Source of the DNA: Xenorhabdus stockiae
Lineage (GTDB): Bacteria; Pseudomonadota; Gammaproteobacteria; Enterobacterales; Enterobacteriaceae
NCBI RefSeq assembly: GCF_002632825.1
Contig: NZ_NJAJ01000012.1
Location: forward strand, 1 to 64,000
Direction of reading: 5' to 3'
Length of the DNA: 64,000 bases
Shown piece after piece: positions 38,918 through 48,639 of the stretch. The notes beneath the pieces are model-generated. The model was not told where the DNA came from. It did no database searches and worked only from the letters and a program-made list of their open reading frames with translations. Position numbers and translations under genes: made by a program. The number at the start of each line of letters is the position of its first letter. Within the stretch, counting starts at the first letter, position 1.

Positions 38918-40585
38918 TCACTCTTTAGAGATTTTCGCCCAGGTATCACGCAGACCTACAGTGCGGTTAAACACTAAGTGTTCAGCCGTTGAACGTTTGC
39001 TATCAGCACAGAAGTACCCTTCACGTTCAAACTGGTAAGTTTTTTCCGGCATGGCATTGACCAGACCTGGCTCAACAAAACCTTTACGTACCACTAATGA
39101 CTCGGTATTAAACGTGGACAGGAAATCCTCTGCCGCACCCGGATTTGGCACGCTGAACAGACGATCATACAGGTAGAATTCAGCTGGCGCGGCATGTACT
39201 GCACTTACCCAATGAATAACACCCTTCACTTTGCGGCCATCAGCCGGATCTTTATTTAGAGTCTGCTCGTCGTAATGACAGTAAATCGTGGTGATGTTGC
39301 CTTCTGCGTCTTTCTCAACACGCTCAGCTTTAACAACATAAGCGTTACGCAAACGCACTTCTTTGCCCATGACCAGACGCTTATACTGACGGTTAGCTTC
39401 TTCACGGAAGTCTGCCCGATCAATATAGAGTTCACGGCTGAATGGTACTTCACGGCTGCCCATTTCCGGCTTATTCGGATGGTTAGGCATGGTCAGAATA
39501 ACTTCGCCTTCCGGCATATTTTCAATAACCAGTTTCACCGGGTCAAGAACTGCCATAGCTCGTGGCGCATGTTCATTAAGATCATCGCGGATACAGGATT
39601 CCAGTGCAGCCATTTCAACATTGTTATCCTGCTTAGTTACACCGATACGGCGGCAGAATTCACGGATTGACGCAGCAGAATAGCCACGACGACGCAGGCC
39701 TGAAATGGTTGGCATACGAGGATCATCCCAGCCATCAACAATATTTTCAGTCACCAGCTGATTCAGTTTACGCTTGGACATTATTGCGTATTCCAGATTC
39801 AGGCGGGAAAACTCATACTGACGAGGGTGGCAGTCAATTGTGATGTTATCCAATACCCAGTCATACAGGCGGCGGTTATCCTGAAACTCTAGTGTACAAA
39901 TAGAGTGCGTAATTCCTTCCAGTGCATCGGAAATGCAGTGGGTAAAATCGTACATCGGATAGATGCACCATTTATTACCAGACTGATGGTGTTCTGCAAA
40001 CTTGATACGATACAGAACCGGATCGCGCATGACCATAAAAGGAGAAGCCATATCAATTTTGGCACGCAGACACGCTTTACCTTCTGCAAACTCGCCCGCC
40101 CGCATTTTCTCGAACAAAGCAAGGTTTTCTTCCACACTACGATCACGGTACGGGCTGTTTTTACCCGGCTCTTTCAACGTACCACGATATTCGCGGATCT
40201 CATCAGGGCTTAGCTCATCCACATACGCCAGGCCTTTATTGATTAACTCAATGGCATATTGATGCAACTGGTCGAAGTAATCAGAAGAATAACGGATATC
40301 ACCACTCCACTGGAAACCCAGCCACTGTACGTCTTGCTTGATTGACTCAACGTATTCAATATCTTCTTTAACCGGGTTCGTATCGTCAAAACGCAGGTTG
40401 CATTGCCCCTGATAGTCTTGCGCAATGCCGAAATTCAGGCAGATCGACTTTGCATGACCAATATGCAGATAGCCGTTAGGTTCAGGCGGGAAACGGGTAT
40501 GTACGGAAGTATGTTTACCAGTTGCCAAATCTTCGTCAATAATCTGACGAATAAAGTTTGTCGGGCGAGTATCTGCCTCACTCAT
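38918..40585 (-). CDS. glnS: Glutaminyl-tRNA synthetase
   Basis: 555 residues (E. coli 554). ATG 40585 with GAGGA nine bases upstream; an earlier in-frame start is ignored. Class I motifs HIGH (41-44, [14 protein letters not shown]) and MSKRKL are present. Charges tRNA-Gln; three tRNA-Gln genes lie at 52.4-52.9 kb. Confidence 0.97.
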   Translation of the reverse strand: MSEADTRPTNFIRQIIDEDLATGKHTSVHTRFPPEPNGYLHIGHAKSICLNFGIAQDYQGQCNLRFDDTNPVKEDIEYVESIKQDVQWLGFQWSGDIRYSSDYFDQLHQYAIELINKGLAYVDELSPDEIREYRGTLKEPGKNSPYRDRSVEENLALFEKMRAGEFAEGKACLRAKIDMASPFMVMRDPVLYRIKFAEHHQSGNKWCIYPMYDFTHCISDALEGITHSICTLEFQDNRRLYDWVLDNITIDCHPRQYEFSRLNLEYAIMSKRKLNQLVTENIVDGWDDPRMPTISGLRRRGYSAASIREFCRRIGVTKQDNNVEMAALESCIRDDLNEHAPRAMAVLDPVKLVIENMPEGEVILTMPNHPNKPEMGSREVPFSRELYIDRADFREEANRQYKRLVMGKEVRLRNAYVVKAERVEKDAEGNITTIYCHYDEQTLNKDPADGRKVKGVIHWVSAVHAAPAEFYLYDRLFSVPNPGAAEDFLSTFNTESLVVRKGFVEPGLVNAMPEKTYQFEREGYFCADSKRSTAEHLVFNRTVGLRDTWAKISKE

Positions 40586-40714
40586 CGTTTTATTCCTCAA
40601 TGCAAAAAGCGCTTCAATATAACGCTCTATAATCTATTAAGCTGAACCGAGAAACAACACTTAGTTAGTGGGAAATAGAGGAAAAAAAGAAAGTCTTGCT
40701 GAAAAAAGGATAAC

Positions 40715-40742
40715 GACAGGCCATTCTGAGTAAAGGCCTGTC
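40715..40742 (-). terminator. Terminator after the aminotransferase gene
   Basis: GACAGGCC / GGCCTGTC 8-bp stem with a 12-nt loop, 27 bp past the stop; on the minus strand followed by GTTATCCTTTTTT. Marks the 3' end of the five-gene cluster. Confidence 0.72.
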
Positions 40743-40768
40743 ATTTTCTATAAGAGAGGTAAGTAAGA

Positions 40769-41998
40769 TCAGCGGATACGATGACTTTCCAGCACTGCGA
40801 TTAACTGATCTGCACAATAAACGATATGCTCTTCATTCCAGCTAGGATGCAAATACAAGCTGATTGTTCGGGGCAATAAAGAACGGGCTGTTTCACACAC
40901 AACATCGCAATAATTGACCGATTCAGGCGATGTGTACTCACTGGAATGGAAAGGAAAATTGGCAGAGCCAAAACCACGTAGCTCTTTGAAGACCCGTTCA
41001 CCATAGGCTTCCGGCCACTGGATTTTAAACGCAGGCACACCGATTTTTTTCAAATCACGCAAAATGATTTCAGCTGTGCAATCCAGTTTGGCAAGATCAA
41101 ACACGATAGGATATAGCCAATATCCGTTTTGCCTGTCTTCATTATTCAGTGGCAGGCTATGAATTAAATCGATTTCGGCAAATTTTGCGTCATAGATTTT
41201 CGCGTATTGTTTACGGTTATGCATATTCCAGTCATCAAACCGCTCCAGCTCATTAATCCCGATGATCGACTGAATTTCAGTCATACGGTAATTATAGCCA
41301 ATGCGATTATGCACATGCCATGACACCTCTTCCAAAGCAAGTAAGTCAAACTTCCTTTTCACATCAAACCCGTGATCACGATAGGCACGGCATTCCCAGC
41401 CGATTTCAGGATTATTGGTCACAACCATGCCACCTTCACCACCGGTGGTAAAATGTTTGGACTGACAGAAACTGAATGTGCCAACATCACCAATCGTTCC
41501 AACAGATTTCCCCTTATACTTTCCACCGAGACATTGCGCGCTGTCTTCTATTACTTTGAGATTATGTCTGCGGGCAACAGCAAGAATTGCATCCATATCG
41601 CAGACAACACCATAAAGATGTACAACGATAATGGCTTTTGTGCGCTCGGTAATCAGAGCTTCTATTTTATCAGGGTCGATAGTGTGTTCTTCCGTCGTAT
41701 CGCAAAATACAGGAATAGCACCGCACTGTAATACAGCAAAGGAAGTAGCAATAAAGGTATATGAAGGAACAATAACTTCATCACCGGGGCCGATATTTAA
41801 TGCCCCCACAGCAATATTCACAGCAGAGGTACCCGAATTACAGGAGATTGCCATTTCTGCACCAATCCAGTCGGCAAATTTATTTTCAAATTCCATGCCT
41901 TTTTTTCCGGTCCAGTAATTAACTTCACCGGATAACAGTGGCTGCTGAATATCTTTTAATGTTTTTTCGGCAAAATCAGGCCATTGTGGGAATTTCAT
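40769..41998 (-). CDS. DegT/DnrJ/EryC1/StrS-family PLP aminotransferase
   Basis: 409 residues, ATG 41998 with AAGGTG eight bases upstream. Fold type I sugar/cyclitol aminotransferase: NSGTSAVNIAVGALNIGPGDEVIVPSYTF (split by the phosphate-binding Ser/Thr), EDSAQCLGGKYKG with the cofactor Asp/Gln, and the PLP Lys in FCQSKHFTTGGEGG. The family aminates keto-sugars, cyclitols and related rings in antibiotic or surface-sugar pathways. Here it ends a five-gene minus-strand set with an MFS exporter 54 bp upstream, so a secreted amino compound is a reasonable guess. The substrate is not predictable from sequence. Confidence 0.88.
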   Translation of the reverse strand: MKFPQWPDFAEKTLKDIQQPLLSGEVNYWTGKKGMEFENKFADWIGAEMAISCNSGTSAVNIAVGALNIGPGDEVIVPSYTFIATSFAVLQCGAIPVFCDTTEEHTIDPDKIEALITERTKAIIVVHLYGVVCDMDAILAVARRHNLKVIEDSAQCLGGKYKGKSVGTIGDVGTFSFCQSKHFTTGGEGGMVVTNNPEIGWECRAYRDHGFDVKRKFDLLALEEVSWHVHNRIGYNYRMTEIQSIIGINELERFDDWNMHNRKQYAKIYDAKFAEIDLIHSLPLNNEDRQNGYWLYPIVFDLAKLDCTAEIILRDLKKIGVPAFKIQWPEAYGERVFKELRGFGSANFPFHSSEYTSPESVNYCDVVCETARSLLPRTISLYLHPSWNEEHIVYCADQLIAVLESHRIR

Positions 41999-42052
41999 AA
42001 AATCACACCTTAATATTATTACAAGAGATAAGTTTATTTATATAAAAACAAA

Positions 42053-43177
42053 TTAATTATTTTTTATAAACCTTGAGTTAACTAACATAATTAATGCACC
42101 AACAGATAATAAATAAAATGCTGTTTCAAGACTAAAACTCTGAGCAATAAAACCGATTAACGCAGGCCCAATCATTATTCCAAAGTAGCCAAATGTAACA
42201 ATTGAAGCTATTGCATGACCGGGGAGCATAACTGTTTGAGTTCCCGATATAGAGCATAATATCGGAACAATATTTGATGCACCTAATCCTATGAAGAAAA
42301 AACCTATCATATATAGAGAGAATGAACTTACACTAACAACAATAAAGAAACCGATAAAAATACTAAATGTTCCTGCAAAAAAGACTTTCCCACGTCCTAT
42401 ATTAGAGATAACTCGATCCCCTAAAAATCGTCCTGTCGTCATCGCTGCTGCAAATGCAGCATAGCCAAATCCATTAAATGCAATATCAACATTACGTTCA
42501 TTAACTAAAAACACACCACTCCAGTCAATAACTGAACCTTCAATGATCCCCATTAGAAAACAAAGAAAGCTCGCCAAAATAACAATACCTTTCGGAAAAA
42601 AGAAACCTTTATCCTTTCTTTCTTTATTATGATCGTGATTATTTATAAGCCCGGAAAAAGAAAAAATGAATAACAACGATAATATAAAAGATATAATTAG
42701 ACACGCGACAAGAGCAGAAAAATTCATATAAAGTAATATCGATACGCCAGCCGCGCCCAAAATCCCCCCCAAACTGAAAAAACCATGGAAGCCTGACATC
42801 AAATTTCTCTTTGTGTTTTTTTCCACTTCTACAGCCTGGATATTCATTGCAACATCCACCGTACCAATGGATGCCCCAAAGATAAAAAGCATAACTCCAA
42901 GCTGGGTAACACTCGAAGACAATATTAAAAGTGGTAAAGAAACAATAGCAAAAATTCCTGAAATTATAATAACCTTACGACAACCAAATAAAGTAGTCAG
43001 AAATCCTGTAACAGGCATGGATACAATTGATCCAAGCCCCAGAAAAAACAATAAAACCCCTAGCTCTCCTGAATCAATATTTAAAAAATTTTTCACCAAG
43101 GGTATCAAAGGAGCCCATGCCGCAATTCCCATACCAGCAGCTAAGAAAACCGCTCTAGTTGCAATCACATTATTCAT
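42053..43177 (-). CDS. MFS transporter, probable exporter (YbjJ-like)
   Basis: 374 residues, ATG 43177. About eleven or twelve hydrophobic helices with the first at residues ~7-27; a central hydrophilic loop NNHDHNKERKDK at ~195-205. MFS signature-like GCRKVIIISG after helix 2 and GRFLGDRVISNIGRGKV in the second half. Markedly AT-rich. Sits inside the PhyH-GT2-HAD-MFS-DegT set and may export or import its product. Confidence 0.85.
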   Translation of the reverse strand: MNNVIATRAVFLAAGMGIAAWAPLIPLVKNFLNIDSGELGVLLFFLGLGSIVSMPVTGFLTTLFGCRKVIIISGIFAIVSLPLLILSSSVTQLGVMLFIFGASIGTVDVAMNIQAVEVEKNTKRNLMSGFHGFFSLGGILGAAGVSILLYMNFSALVACLIISFILSLLFIFSFSGLINNHDHNKERKDKGFFFPKGIVILASFLCFLMGIIEGSVIDWSGVFLVNERNVDIAFNGFGYAAFAAAMTTGRFLGDRVISNIGRGKVFFAGTFSIFIGFFIVVSVSSFSLYMIGFFFIGLGASNIVPILCSISGTQTVMLPGHAIASIVTFGYFGIMIGPALIGFIAQSFSLETAFYLLSVGALIMLVNSRFIKNN

Positions 43178-43236
43178 AATCCATCTCAGCCATAATGTTT
43201 ATATAAAAAACCACTCTATACTTAATCAAACAAGGT

Positions 43237-43268
43237 TATACACTTCATCTTGAAATCCATTGTGTATA
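43237..43268 (-). repeat. Mini-ERIC: ERIC ends joined (32 bp)
   Basis: TATACACTTCATCTTGAAAT followed by CCATTGTGTATA has the outer ends of an ERIC without its centre, directly abutting the full ERIC that follows. Looks like an internal deletion derivative. Confidence 0.6.
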
Positions 43269-43392
43269 TACCCGTCATCTTTCAAGCTGCCTCTTTGTTG
43301 GTTGCACTCGCTCACCCCAGTCGCATAGTTATCTATGCTCAGGGGACTTGCTCCTTTGCCGCCGCGATGTAACTCAAAATCCATAGGGTATA
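43267..43392 (-). repeat. ERIC element, full length (126 bp)
   Basis: From TATACCCGTCATCTTTCAAG to ATCCATAGGGTATA with the central CTCACCCCAGTCGCATAGTT and CTATGCTCAGGGGACTTGCT. Sits between the HAD and MFS genes of the cluster and could shape the mRNA there. Confidence 0.87.
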
Positions 43393-43417
43393 GAGTCATA
43401 AAAACATTAATTCATAA

Positions 43418-44065
43418 TTATGAATTAATTTTAATTTCAAAAGCATTCATTCCTATTTTATCAATTTTAATTTCATCCCAGTGATTAATGACTTCGAGAA
43501 CTGAAGGGTGTATTTTCTCTTGGCCCCCAATTTGTATGACCTCACAACCCGCTGCTAATGCACTTTGTATTCCTGCATACGAATCTTCAAAAACTAAACA
43601 GTCTTTGGTTTTCATTCCCAAACGCTCAGCTGCCATGAGGTAGGGAGAAGGATGTGGTTTCCCGTCCTGTACATCATCAGAACCCACGATGAGGTCCGGT
43701 ATCTTAAGACCACAAACACTCATTCTATGATATGCAACTCTCTGGCTGGCTGAAGTGACTACAGCCCAAGGGCAATCATTTAAAGAAAGTAAAAATTCTT
43801 TTGCGCCAAATAAAGCTTGTGCTGAACCTGAGTGCTGAACTTCTAAATCATCCAATAACTGAACCTGTTCTTCCACATTCAAATGTGGGGCAATAGTCAA
43901 AATAACATCTCTGGAACGAACACCATGACATATCTCCAATACATGTTGGATAGGTACATTCTGCATTTCGCACCATTTAGACCAAATCATTTCAACTTCC
44001 GATAAGGATTGAACCAACGTCCCATCCATATCAAATAAAATAGCCTTTATATTATAAATCCCCAT
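43418..44065 (-). CDS. HAD-superfamily sugar phosphatase-like hydrolase
   Basis: 215 residues. ATG 44065 is chosen over an earlier in-frame ATG because GGAGGGG precedes it directly. Motif I ILFDMDGTLV, motif II VVTSAS, Lys motif DGKPHPSPYLMAA and motif IV VFEDSYAGIQSA are all present, with a helical cap after motif I; this is the beta-phosphoglucomutase/YfbT-like branch, which acts on sugar phosphates. The gap of 134 bp to the glycosyltransferase upstream and an ERIC downstream are larger than in a tight operon. Confidence 0.87.
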   Translation of the reverse strand: MGIYNIKAILFDMDGTLVQSLSEVEMIWSKWCEMQNVPIQHVLEICHGVRSRDVILTIAPHLNVEEQVQLLDDLEVQHSGSAQALFGAKEFLLSLNDCPWAVVTSASQRVAYHRMSVCGLKIPDLIVGSDDVQDGKPHPSPYLMAAERLGMKTKDCLVFEDSYAGIQSALAAGCEVIQIGGQEKIHPSVLEVINHWDEIKIDKIGMNAFEIKINS

Positions 44066-44199
44066 TACCCCTCCGATAATAAAAAACAAACACTGTAAAC
44101 CATCCCAATAATTTATAATAAAACATAGGAATCACAATAAATAATCAAACCTATTTCATTAGGATAAATCAATATCACAGCATCTGCTAATCAATCACT

Positions 44200-44961
44200 T
44201 CAAATTATCTCTGGATCGTTTATAACCCAATAAATCTTAATGGAAAAAACGCCAAGTATCATTATGCTATAGTTAATTAACGTCCTCGCCAAACTCCAGT
44301 TCTCTCTTGTGTCCTCCCAGGCCACTGGGAACTGATCTAATTTCTTAGATAACCTATTTGTTAGATAAATAATTTCAGCATCAAATGCGTATCCATTAAT
44401 CTTCTGCTTAGAAAACACTTCTTTTGCCACATCAGATTTCAACATTTTAAATGGACACTGAGAATCAGAAACTTTACAATTCAATAGTAAGTTGACTATT
44501 TTTAAAAATATTTTACTGGTTATCTTGCGATATGAGTTCGCTTTTGATTTATTCTTTGAAAAGCGCTCTCCAATAACCAAATCAACATTTGAAACTTCAA
44601 TCCTCCTGTATGCAATAAAAAAATCATTTTCTTTTATAGGAAAATCAATATCTGTATAAAAAACATATTTCCCTTTTGCTAAATCGACGCCTCTTCTAAT
44701 GCTATATCCTTTTCCATAGTTTCCACAGTTAGAGATCACCAGAACATCAGGATAATTTTTCTTTATTTTTACAACATCTTGGTCATGAAAATTATTTTTA
44801 TCTGAATCGTTGACTATAATTATTTGTACCTTCAGCTTCTCCTGAATGTTTCGGATACGCTGGATAGTTTTTTCAATAACAGAATAATTTTCATTATAGC
44901 GAGGAAGAATAATTGAAACATCAATAGCATCACCCTCTATGCGATGATTTTTTGTCTCCAT
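44200..44961 (-). CDS. Family 2 glycosyltransferase (polyprenol-phosphate sugar transferase-like)
   Basis: 253 residues, ATG 44961 with AAGG about nine bases upstream. GT-A fold: IIVNDSDKNN near residue 50, GKGYSIRRGVDLAKGKYVFY then the DXD motif TDIDFPI (~100-105), FDAEIIYL (~193) and a hydrophobic C-terminal segment (INYSIMILGVFSIKIYWV). The pattern resembles dolichol/undecaprenol-phosphate mannose synthases (DPM1-like). Starts 24 bp after the dioxygenase gene. Which sugar and acceptor are used is unknown. Confidence 0.83.
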   Translation of the reverse strand: METKNHRIEGDAIDVSIILPRYNENYSVIEKTIQRIRNIQEKLKVQIIIVNDSDKNNFHDQDVVKIKKNYPDVLVISNCGNYGKGYSIRRGVDLAKGKYVFYTDIDFPIKENDFFIAYRRIEVSNVDLVIGERFSKNKSKANSYRKITSKIFLKIVNLLLNCKVSDSQCPFKMLKSDVAKEVFSKQKINGYAFDAEIIYLTNRLSKKLDQFPVAWEDTRENWSLARTLINYSIMILGVFSIKIYWVINDPEII

Positions 44962-44985
44962 AATGATACCTTAAGGTATAATGTA

Positions 44986-45837
44986 CTAAAATCCCAATAA
45001 TAATTTACCCAAATCTGTTAAGTGTATCTGAGAGGTATCTTGTTGATGTGCTTTTTTAACCGGAAAGGCTTTCCCTGTTATAGATGTCGTCGGCAAACCT
45101 TTTTTATAAGCTACAATTCTCTCGGCAACTTGTTGTTCTGTAATATCTGTTCGTGGGAATAAGCAAAAATATTGAGCTAACCTTGGCTCATTTGAAGTAT
45201 TAGGTATATTCCCGTGAGGCAGTGCACTGTCAAAAATGACATAATCCCCTGCTTTCAATGGAATTGATTTAATATTCATCCCTGCTGTATCAGGAAATCT
45301 ACTGTTATATCCCGCTGGCTGTTTTGATAACCATTCATAGATAACTTTATGAAAACCGGGAACACACTGGAACCCGCCAGAATTACCATTATCATCAGTT
45401 AAGCTCAAAAGACCCTGTATTTTTCTTTCCAGTGGGCGTTTAGAAACATCAATATCCCAATGAATAAAACCTTCATATTTCCAGTTTTCGTTAACTGGAG
45501 GATTCATATTTACCCTGTCAACACTAACCAGTAAATCTGAGGTACCAAAAATCTTTTCATATACAGAGTAAATGATTTGATTCTGACGATTATCCCACAA
45601 AGACTGATGATGATAAAAAGGAATCCGCCCCATTTCATCAATTCCTGAACGAGAACGAATCTCCATGTTATAAAAATCACTGTGGTTACTCTTATCCATT
45701 TCCAAAAAATAAAATATAGCATCGACAGTTTTTTGAACTTGTTCTTTGCTTACTGCCGATTCTATGATGATATAACCATTGTCATCCCAACTCTTTAAAT
45801 ACTTTTCCATTTTTCCTTCTGAAATAGATAAATTCAT
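44986..45837 (-). CDS. PhyH-family Fe(II)/2-oxoglutarate-dependent dioxygenase
   Basis: 283 residues. ATG 45837 has AGGTGG just upstream; a GTG three codons earlier overlaps that site. The double-stranded beta-helix motif is visible: HWDID (about residue 147), a distal His in ALPHGNIPNT and an Arg shortly after (EPRLAQYFCLF). Phytanoyl-CoA dioxygenase-like enzymes hydroxylate, epimerise or otherwise oxidise natural products and lipids. First well-supported gene of the AT-rich cluster. Its substrate is not predictable; absence of any CoA or fatty-acid gene nearby argues for a small-molecule role. Confidence 0.85.
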   Translation of the reverse strand: MNLSISEGKMEKYLKSWDDNGYIIIESAVSKEQVQKTVDAIFYFLEMDKSNHSDFYNMEIRSRSGIDEMGRIPFYHHQSLWDNRQNQIIYSVYEKIFGTSDLLVSVDRVNMNPPVNENWKYEGFIHWDIDVSKRPLERKIQGLLSLTDDNGNSGGFQCVPGFHKVIYEWLSKQPAGYNSRFPDTAGMNIKSIPLKAGDYVIFDSALPHGNIPNTSNEPRLAQYFCLFPRTDITEQQVAERIVAYKKGLPTTSITGKAFPVKKAHQQDTSQIHLTDLGKLLLGF

Positions 45838-45877
45838 AATTTCCACCTACTTATATTTATTTCATTTAGTTATCTTA

Positions 45878-46066
45878 TCAACGAACACAATTTAATCTCT
45901 CTATCAGAGATAATTTAAGTGCATTAGACTTTGATCTAAAATGTTTATAAAATGGACAGGAAATAAAATCATTAAAATCAACTCGACCTAAGCCAAATAA
46001 AATTAAAGGATATTTTTTATAAAAAAATTGAGGTAAATCACAAATAAAATAAAAAACAAAAAACAT
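45878..46066 (-). CDS. Small hypothetical ORF at the head of the cluster
   Basis: 62 codons from ATG 46066, with AGG about ten bases upstream, ending 40 bp before the dioxygenase gene. A hydrophobic aromatic-rich start (MFFVFYFICDLPQFFYKKYP) and a more polar end with FISCPFYKHFRSKSNAL. I do not recognise it. It could be a small membrane peptide, the remnant of a larger gene, or chance in AT-rich DNA. Confidence 0.3.
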   Translation of the reverse strand: MFFVFYFICDLPQFFYKKYPLILFGLGRVDFNDFISCPFYKHFRSKSNALKLSLIERLNCVR

Positions 46067-46293
46067 TATAAAATACCTACATTAAATTATTCCTTATCGA
46101 AAAAATGACAATAACAAATACCTCTCATGAATATAAAATAACAATCATATATTTAATTTTATGTTTCTACGCTCCAGACGCGTCGTAATAATAAATATAT
46201 CACCCAATATTTGATGATATATTTTCCGTCTTTTAGAAACTTGAAGAGGGGAAATCTAATTCTATATTTAAAATCAGATGATTTTAACTCGTT

Positions 46294-46324
46294 CACCTAG
46301 AAATAATTTACCTCTTTCTAGGTG
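46294..46324. terminator. Hairpin downstream of nagE
   Basis: CACCTAGAAA / TTTCTAGGTG, a 10-bp perfect stem with an 11-nt loop; no T-run on either side. Confidence 0.45.
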
Positions 46325-46347
46325 TTAAGAGTAAAAAAACATTCTGA

Positions 46348-46381
46348 TATTACCTGCATGCATTTCTGCATACAGGTAATA
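46348..46381 (-). terminator. nagE terminator
   Basis: TATTACCTGCATGCA / TGCATACAGGTAATA, 15 positions with one mismatch and a 4-nt loop, 45 bp past the nagE stop; on the minus strand a GTTTTTTTAC run follows. Confidence 0.72.
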
Positions 46382-46425
46382 CTAAAAAATATTTATGAAA
46401 TGAAAATCATGAGGTAGGTTATTAA

Positions 46426-48444
46426 TTATTTATATATCTGGAATAAATCTGCTCCTGTGGCAATAACTCCCTCTTCTGCAATCATTCTGATTCCTGAATA
46501 GTTATCAATATTGCTGATAATAACTGGGCTTATCATTGACTTGGCATGATAGTTCAAATAATCAAGGTCTAATTTCAGTAACGCCGTTCCTGTTTTAACT
46601 TTCATTCCTTCTTTCACCAAACATTCAAACCCACGGCCACCCAAGGAAACAGTATCAATGCCCATATGGACAATAACTTCAGCACCATTATCCGCCTCAA
46701 TACATAACGCATGGTTAGTATCAAATACCTTTACCACCGTACCTGTAACGGGTGAGAAGACTGTTTCCGAAATCGGCTTGATTGCAATACCATCACCCAC
46801 TAATTTACTGGAGAAAGCTTCATCCGGTACATCTTCCAGCTTGACTAACTCACCCGTAACAGGTGCTAGTAAAGTCAGAATTTCTTTATTTTCCTGCGTA
46901 CTCTTTTTTTCTACCGGAGTATCAGACTCTGGAATATCATTTTCCGTCGCAGCAGCAATCGGGCCTTTAGCAATAACATCTTTCATGGCGCTAGCAATCA
47001 GTTCAGCACGCATACCAACAATAATCTGAACACTTCCTTTATTCAGGCGAATAACACCAGAAGCCCCAAGACGTTTAGTGACTCGTTCATTAACTAAACT
47101 GGAATCTTTCACGGATAAACGCAAACGGGTGATACAAGAGTCAATATTGATTAAATTAGCCGATCCACCTATCGCAGCAACATAGTTATATGCTTCTTCC
47201 TGAATATCGTTTTTGCCACCAGCATTCAATTTAATATCTGCATCAGTTCCCGCGCTAGAAGGTAATTCACGGCCTAATGTCATCAGGTTGAATTTTTTGA
47301 TAGTGAAACGGAATACAACATAATAGATACAGAAGAATACTAACCCTTGTGGGATCAGCATATACCAGTGCACAGCTAGCGGGTTGCGTGAGGAGAGGAA
47401 AAGATCAATAAAGCCGGCGCTGAAACCAAAACCGGCAATCCAGTGCATCGCCGCTGCAATATAAACTGAAATGCCCGTCATAATGGCATGCAGAAAATAA
47501 AGCACAGGTGCCACAAACATGAAAGAGAATTCAAGTGGCTCAGTTATACCAGTAAAGAACGCAGCAAATGCTCCCGCCAACATGATACCGCCAACCATTG
47601 CTTTATTCTCAGGACGGGCGCAGTGGTATATAGCTAATGCCGCTCCCGGTAACCCAAACATCATGATGGGGAAGAAACCAGCCTGATAACGCCCGGTAAT
47701 GCCCGGAATAGCCGTTCCTTCAGCAATAGATTTTCCTCCTCCCAGGAAATTAGGAATGTCATTAATACCTGCAACATCAAACCAGAAAACTGAGTTCAAC
47801 GCATGGTGCAAACCTAAGGGTATTAGCAGACGATTAAAGAATGCATAAAGCCCGGCCCCTACAGACCCGAGGCTGGTAATACTTTCACCAAATACCACCA
47901 GCCAATCATAAATGACAGGCCAGACAAATATCAGGATAAAAGAAAGTAGAATCATTAAAAAAGAATTCAGGATCGGTACCAAACGGCGTCCACTGAAAAA
48001 AGACAGTGCCAAAGGTAATTCAACATTACTGTAGCGGTTATAAAGCTCAGCTGAAATAACTCCTATTAAAATACCAATAAACTGGTTATTAATTTTATTG
48101 AATGCCACTGGCACATCAGCAACCGGAATACCTTCAATCATCGCGATGACTTCGGGCGAACACAGTTTCATAACAACCATAAACCCGACTAATCCGGTCA
48201 GTGCAGCAGCCCCGTCTTTATCTTTTGACATACCATAAGCAATACCAATTGCAAATAATATTGCCATATTGTCAAGAATAGCCTTACCGGATGAGATAAA
48301 CAAAGCTGCCATTTTATTGTCAGCTCCCCAACCGGTCGGATCAATCCAATATCCAATCCCGAGTAATATCGCCGCAGCAGGCAATGTTGCAACAGGCACC
48401 ATTAATGCCCGACCAATCTGTTGTAAGTAAGTTAAAATGTTCAC
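46426..48444 (-). CDS. nagE: PTS N-acetylglucosamine transporter, EIICBA
   Basis: 672 residues (E. coli 648). The start is GTG 48444 with AAGGGGG upstream. Domains in order: membrane EIIC (~1-360, MNILTYLQQIGRALMVPVATLPAAAIL), EIIB with the phospho-Cys in DSCITRLRL (~437), then EIIA with the phospho-His in VHMGIDT (~593). Brings in GlcNAc as GlcNAc-6-phosphate. Divergent from nagBAC and, as in E. coli, probably controlled by NagC and CRP from the shared region. Confidence 0.96.
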   Translation of the reverse strand: MNILTYLQQIGRALMVPVATLPAAAILLGIGYWIDPTGWGADNKMAALFISSGKAILDNMAILFAIGIAYGMSKDKDGAAALTGLVGFMVVMKLCSPEVIAMIEGIPVADVPVAFNKINNQFIGILIGVISAELYNRYSNVELPLALSFFSGRRLVPILNSFLMILLSFILIFVWPVIYDWLVVFGESITSLGSVGAGLYAFFNRLLIPLGLHHALNSVFWFDVAGINDIPNFLGGGKSIAEGTAIPGITGRYQAGFFPIMMFGLPGAALAIYHCARPENKAMVGGIMLAGAFAAFFTGITEPLEFSFMFVAPVLYFLHAIMTGISVYIAAAMHWIAGFGFSAGFIDLFLSSRNPLAVHWYMLIPQGLVFFCIYYVVFRFTIKKFNLMTLGRELPSSAGTDADIKLNAGGKNDIQEEAYNYVAAIGGSANLINIDSCITRLRLSVKDSSLVNERVTKRLGASGVIRLNKGSVQIIVGMRAELIASAMKDVIAKGPIAAATENDIPESDTPVEKKSTQENKEILTLLAPVTGELVKLEDVPDEAFSSKLVGDGIAIKPISETVFSPVTGTVVKVFDTNHALCIEADNGAEVIVHMGIDTVSLGGRGFECLVKEGMKVKTGTALLKLDLDYLNYHAKSMISPVIISNIDNYSGIRMIAEEGVIATGADLFQIYK

Positions 48445-48545
48445 TCACGCCCCCTTAAAGCCCCATGAATGGAGTCTTTTATTGAATAAACGATGTAATA
48501 ACACCACTCATCTATTTGTTGTTAAACAATTTCAAGTCTAAGAAA

Positions 48546-48569
48546 TTTATTTTTCATCGCAAATTAAAT
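48546..48569. promoter_or_regulatory. NagC-like operator, nagE side
   Basis: TTTATTTTTCATCGCAAATT plus AAAT: A/T-rich flanks around a TTTTTCATCGCAAA core as in known NagC sites. Confidence 0.55.
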
Positions 48570-48579
48570 CCTTCGCATA

Positions 48580-48595
48580 TGTGATAAAAATCACT
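48580..48595. promoter_or_regulatory. CRP-like site
   Basis: TGTGATAAAAATCACT fits TGTGA-N6-TCACA with one mismatch and lies between the two NagC-like boxes. Confidence 0.7.
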
Positions 48596-48639
48596 TAAAT
48601 TGATATATTTTTGAGCGAAATATGGCCTTAATCAAAAAC

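Larger units (their letters stand above)
46067..46425. other. AT-rich gap between nagE and the cluster
   Basis: About 360 bp without a gene. It must hold the cluster's promoter (right side read leftwards) and the nagE 3' end, with two hairpins (46294-46324 and 46348-46381). Confidence 0.5.

Noticed and set aside
45510-45722. 70-codon frame inside the dioxygenase gene
   Set aside because: Overlaps the well-supported PhyH frame on the same strand and has no ribosome site or recognisable motif.
40715-46066. Cluster as part of O-antigen or capsule synthesis
   Set aside because: No wzx/wzy, initiating transferase or nucleotide-sugar synthesis genes are nearby; a small-molecule product fits better, though this is not proven.
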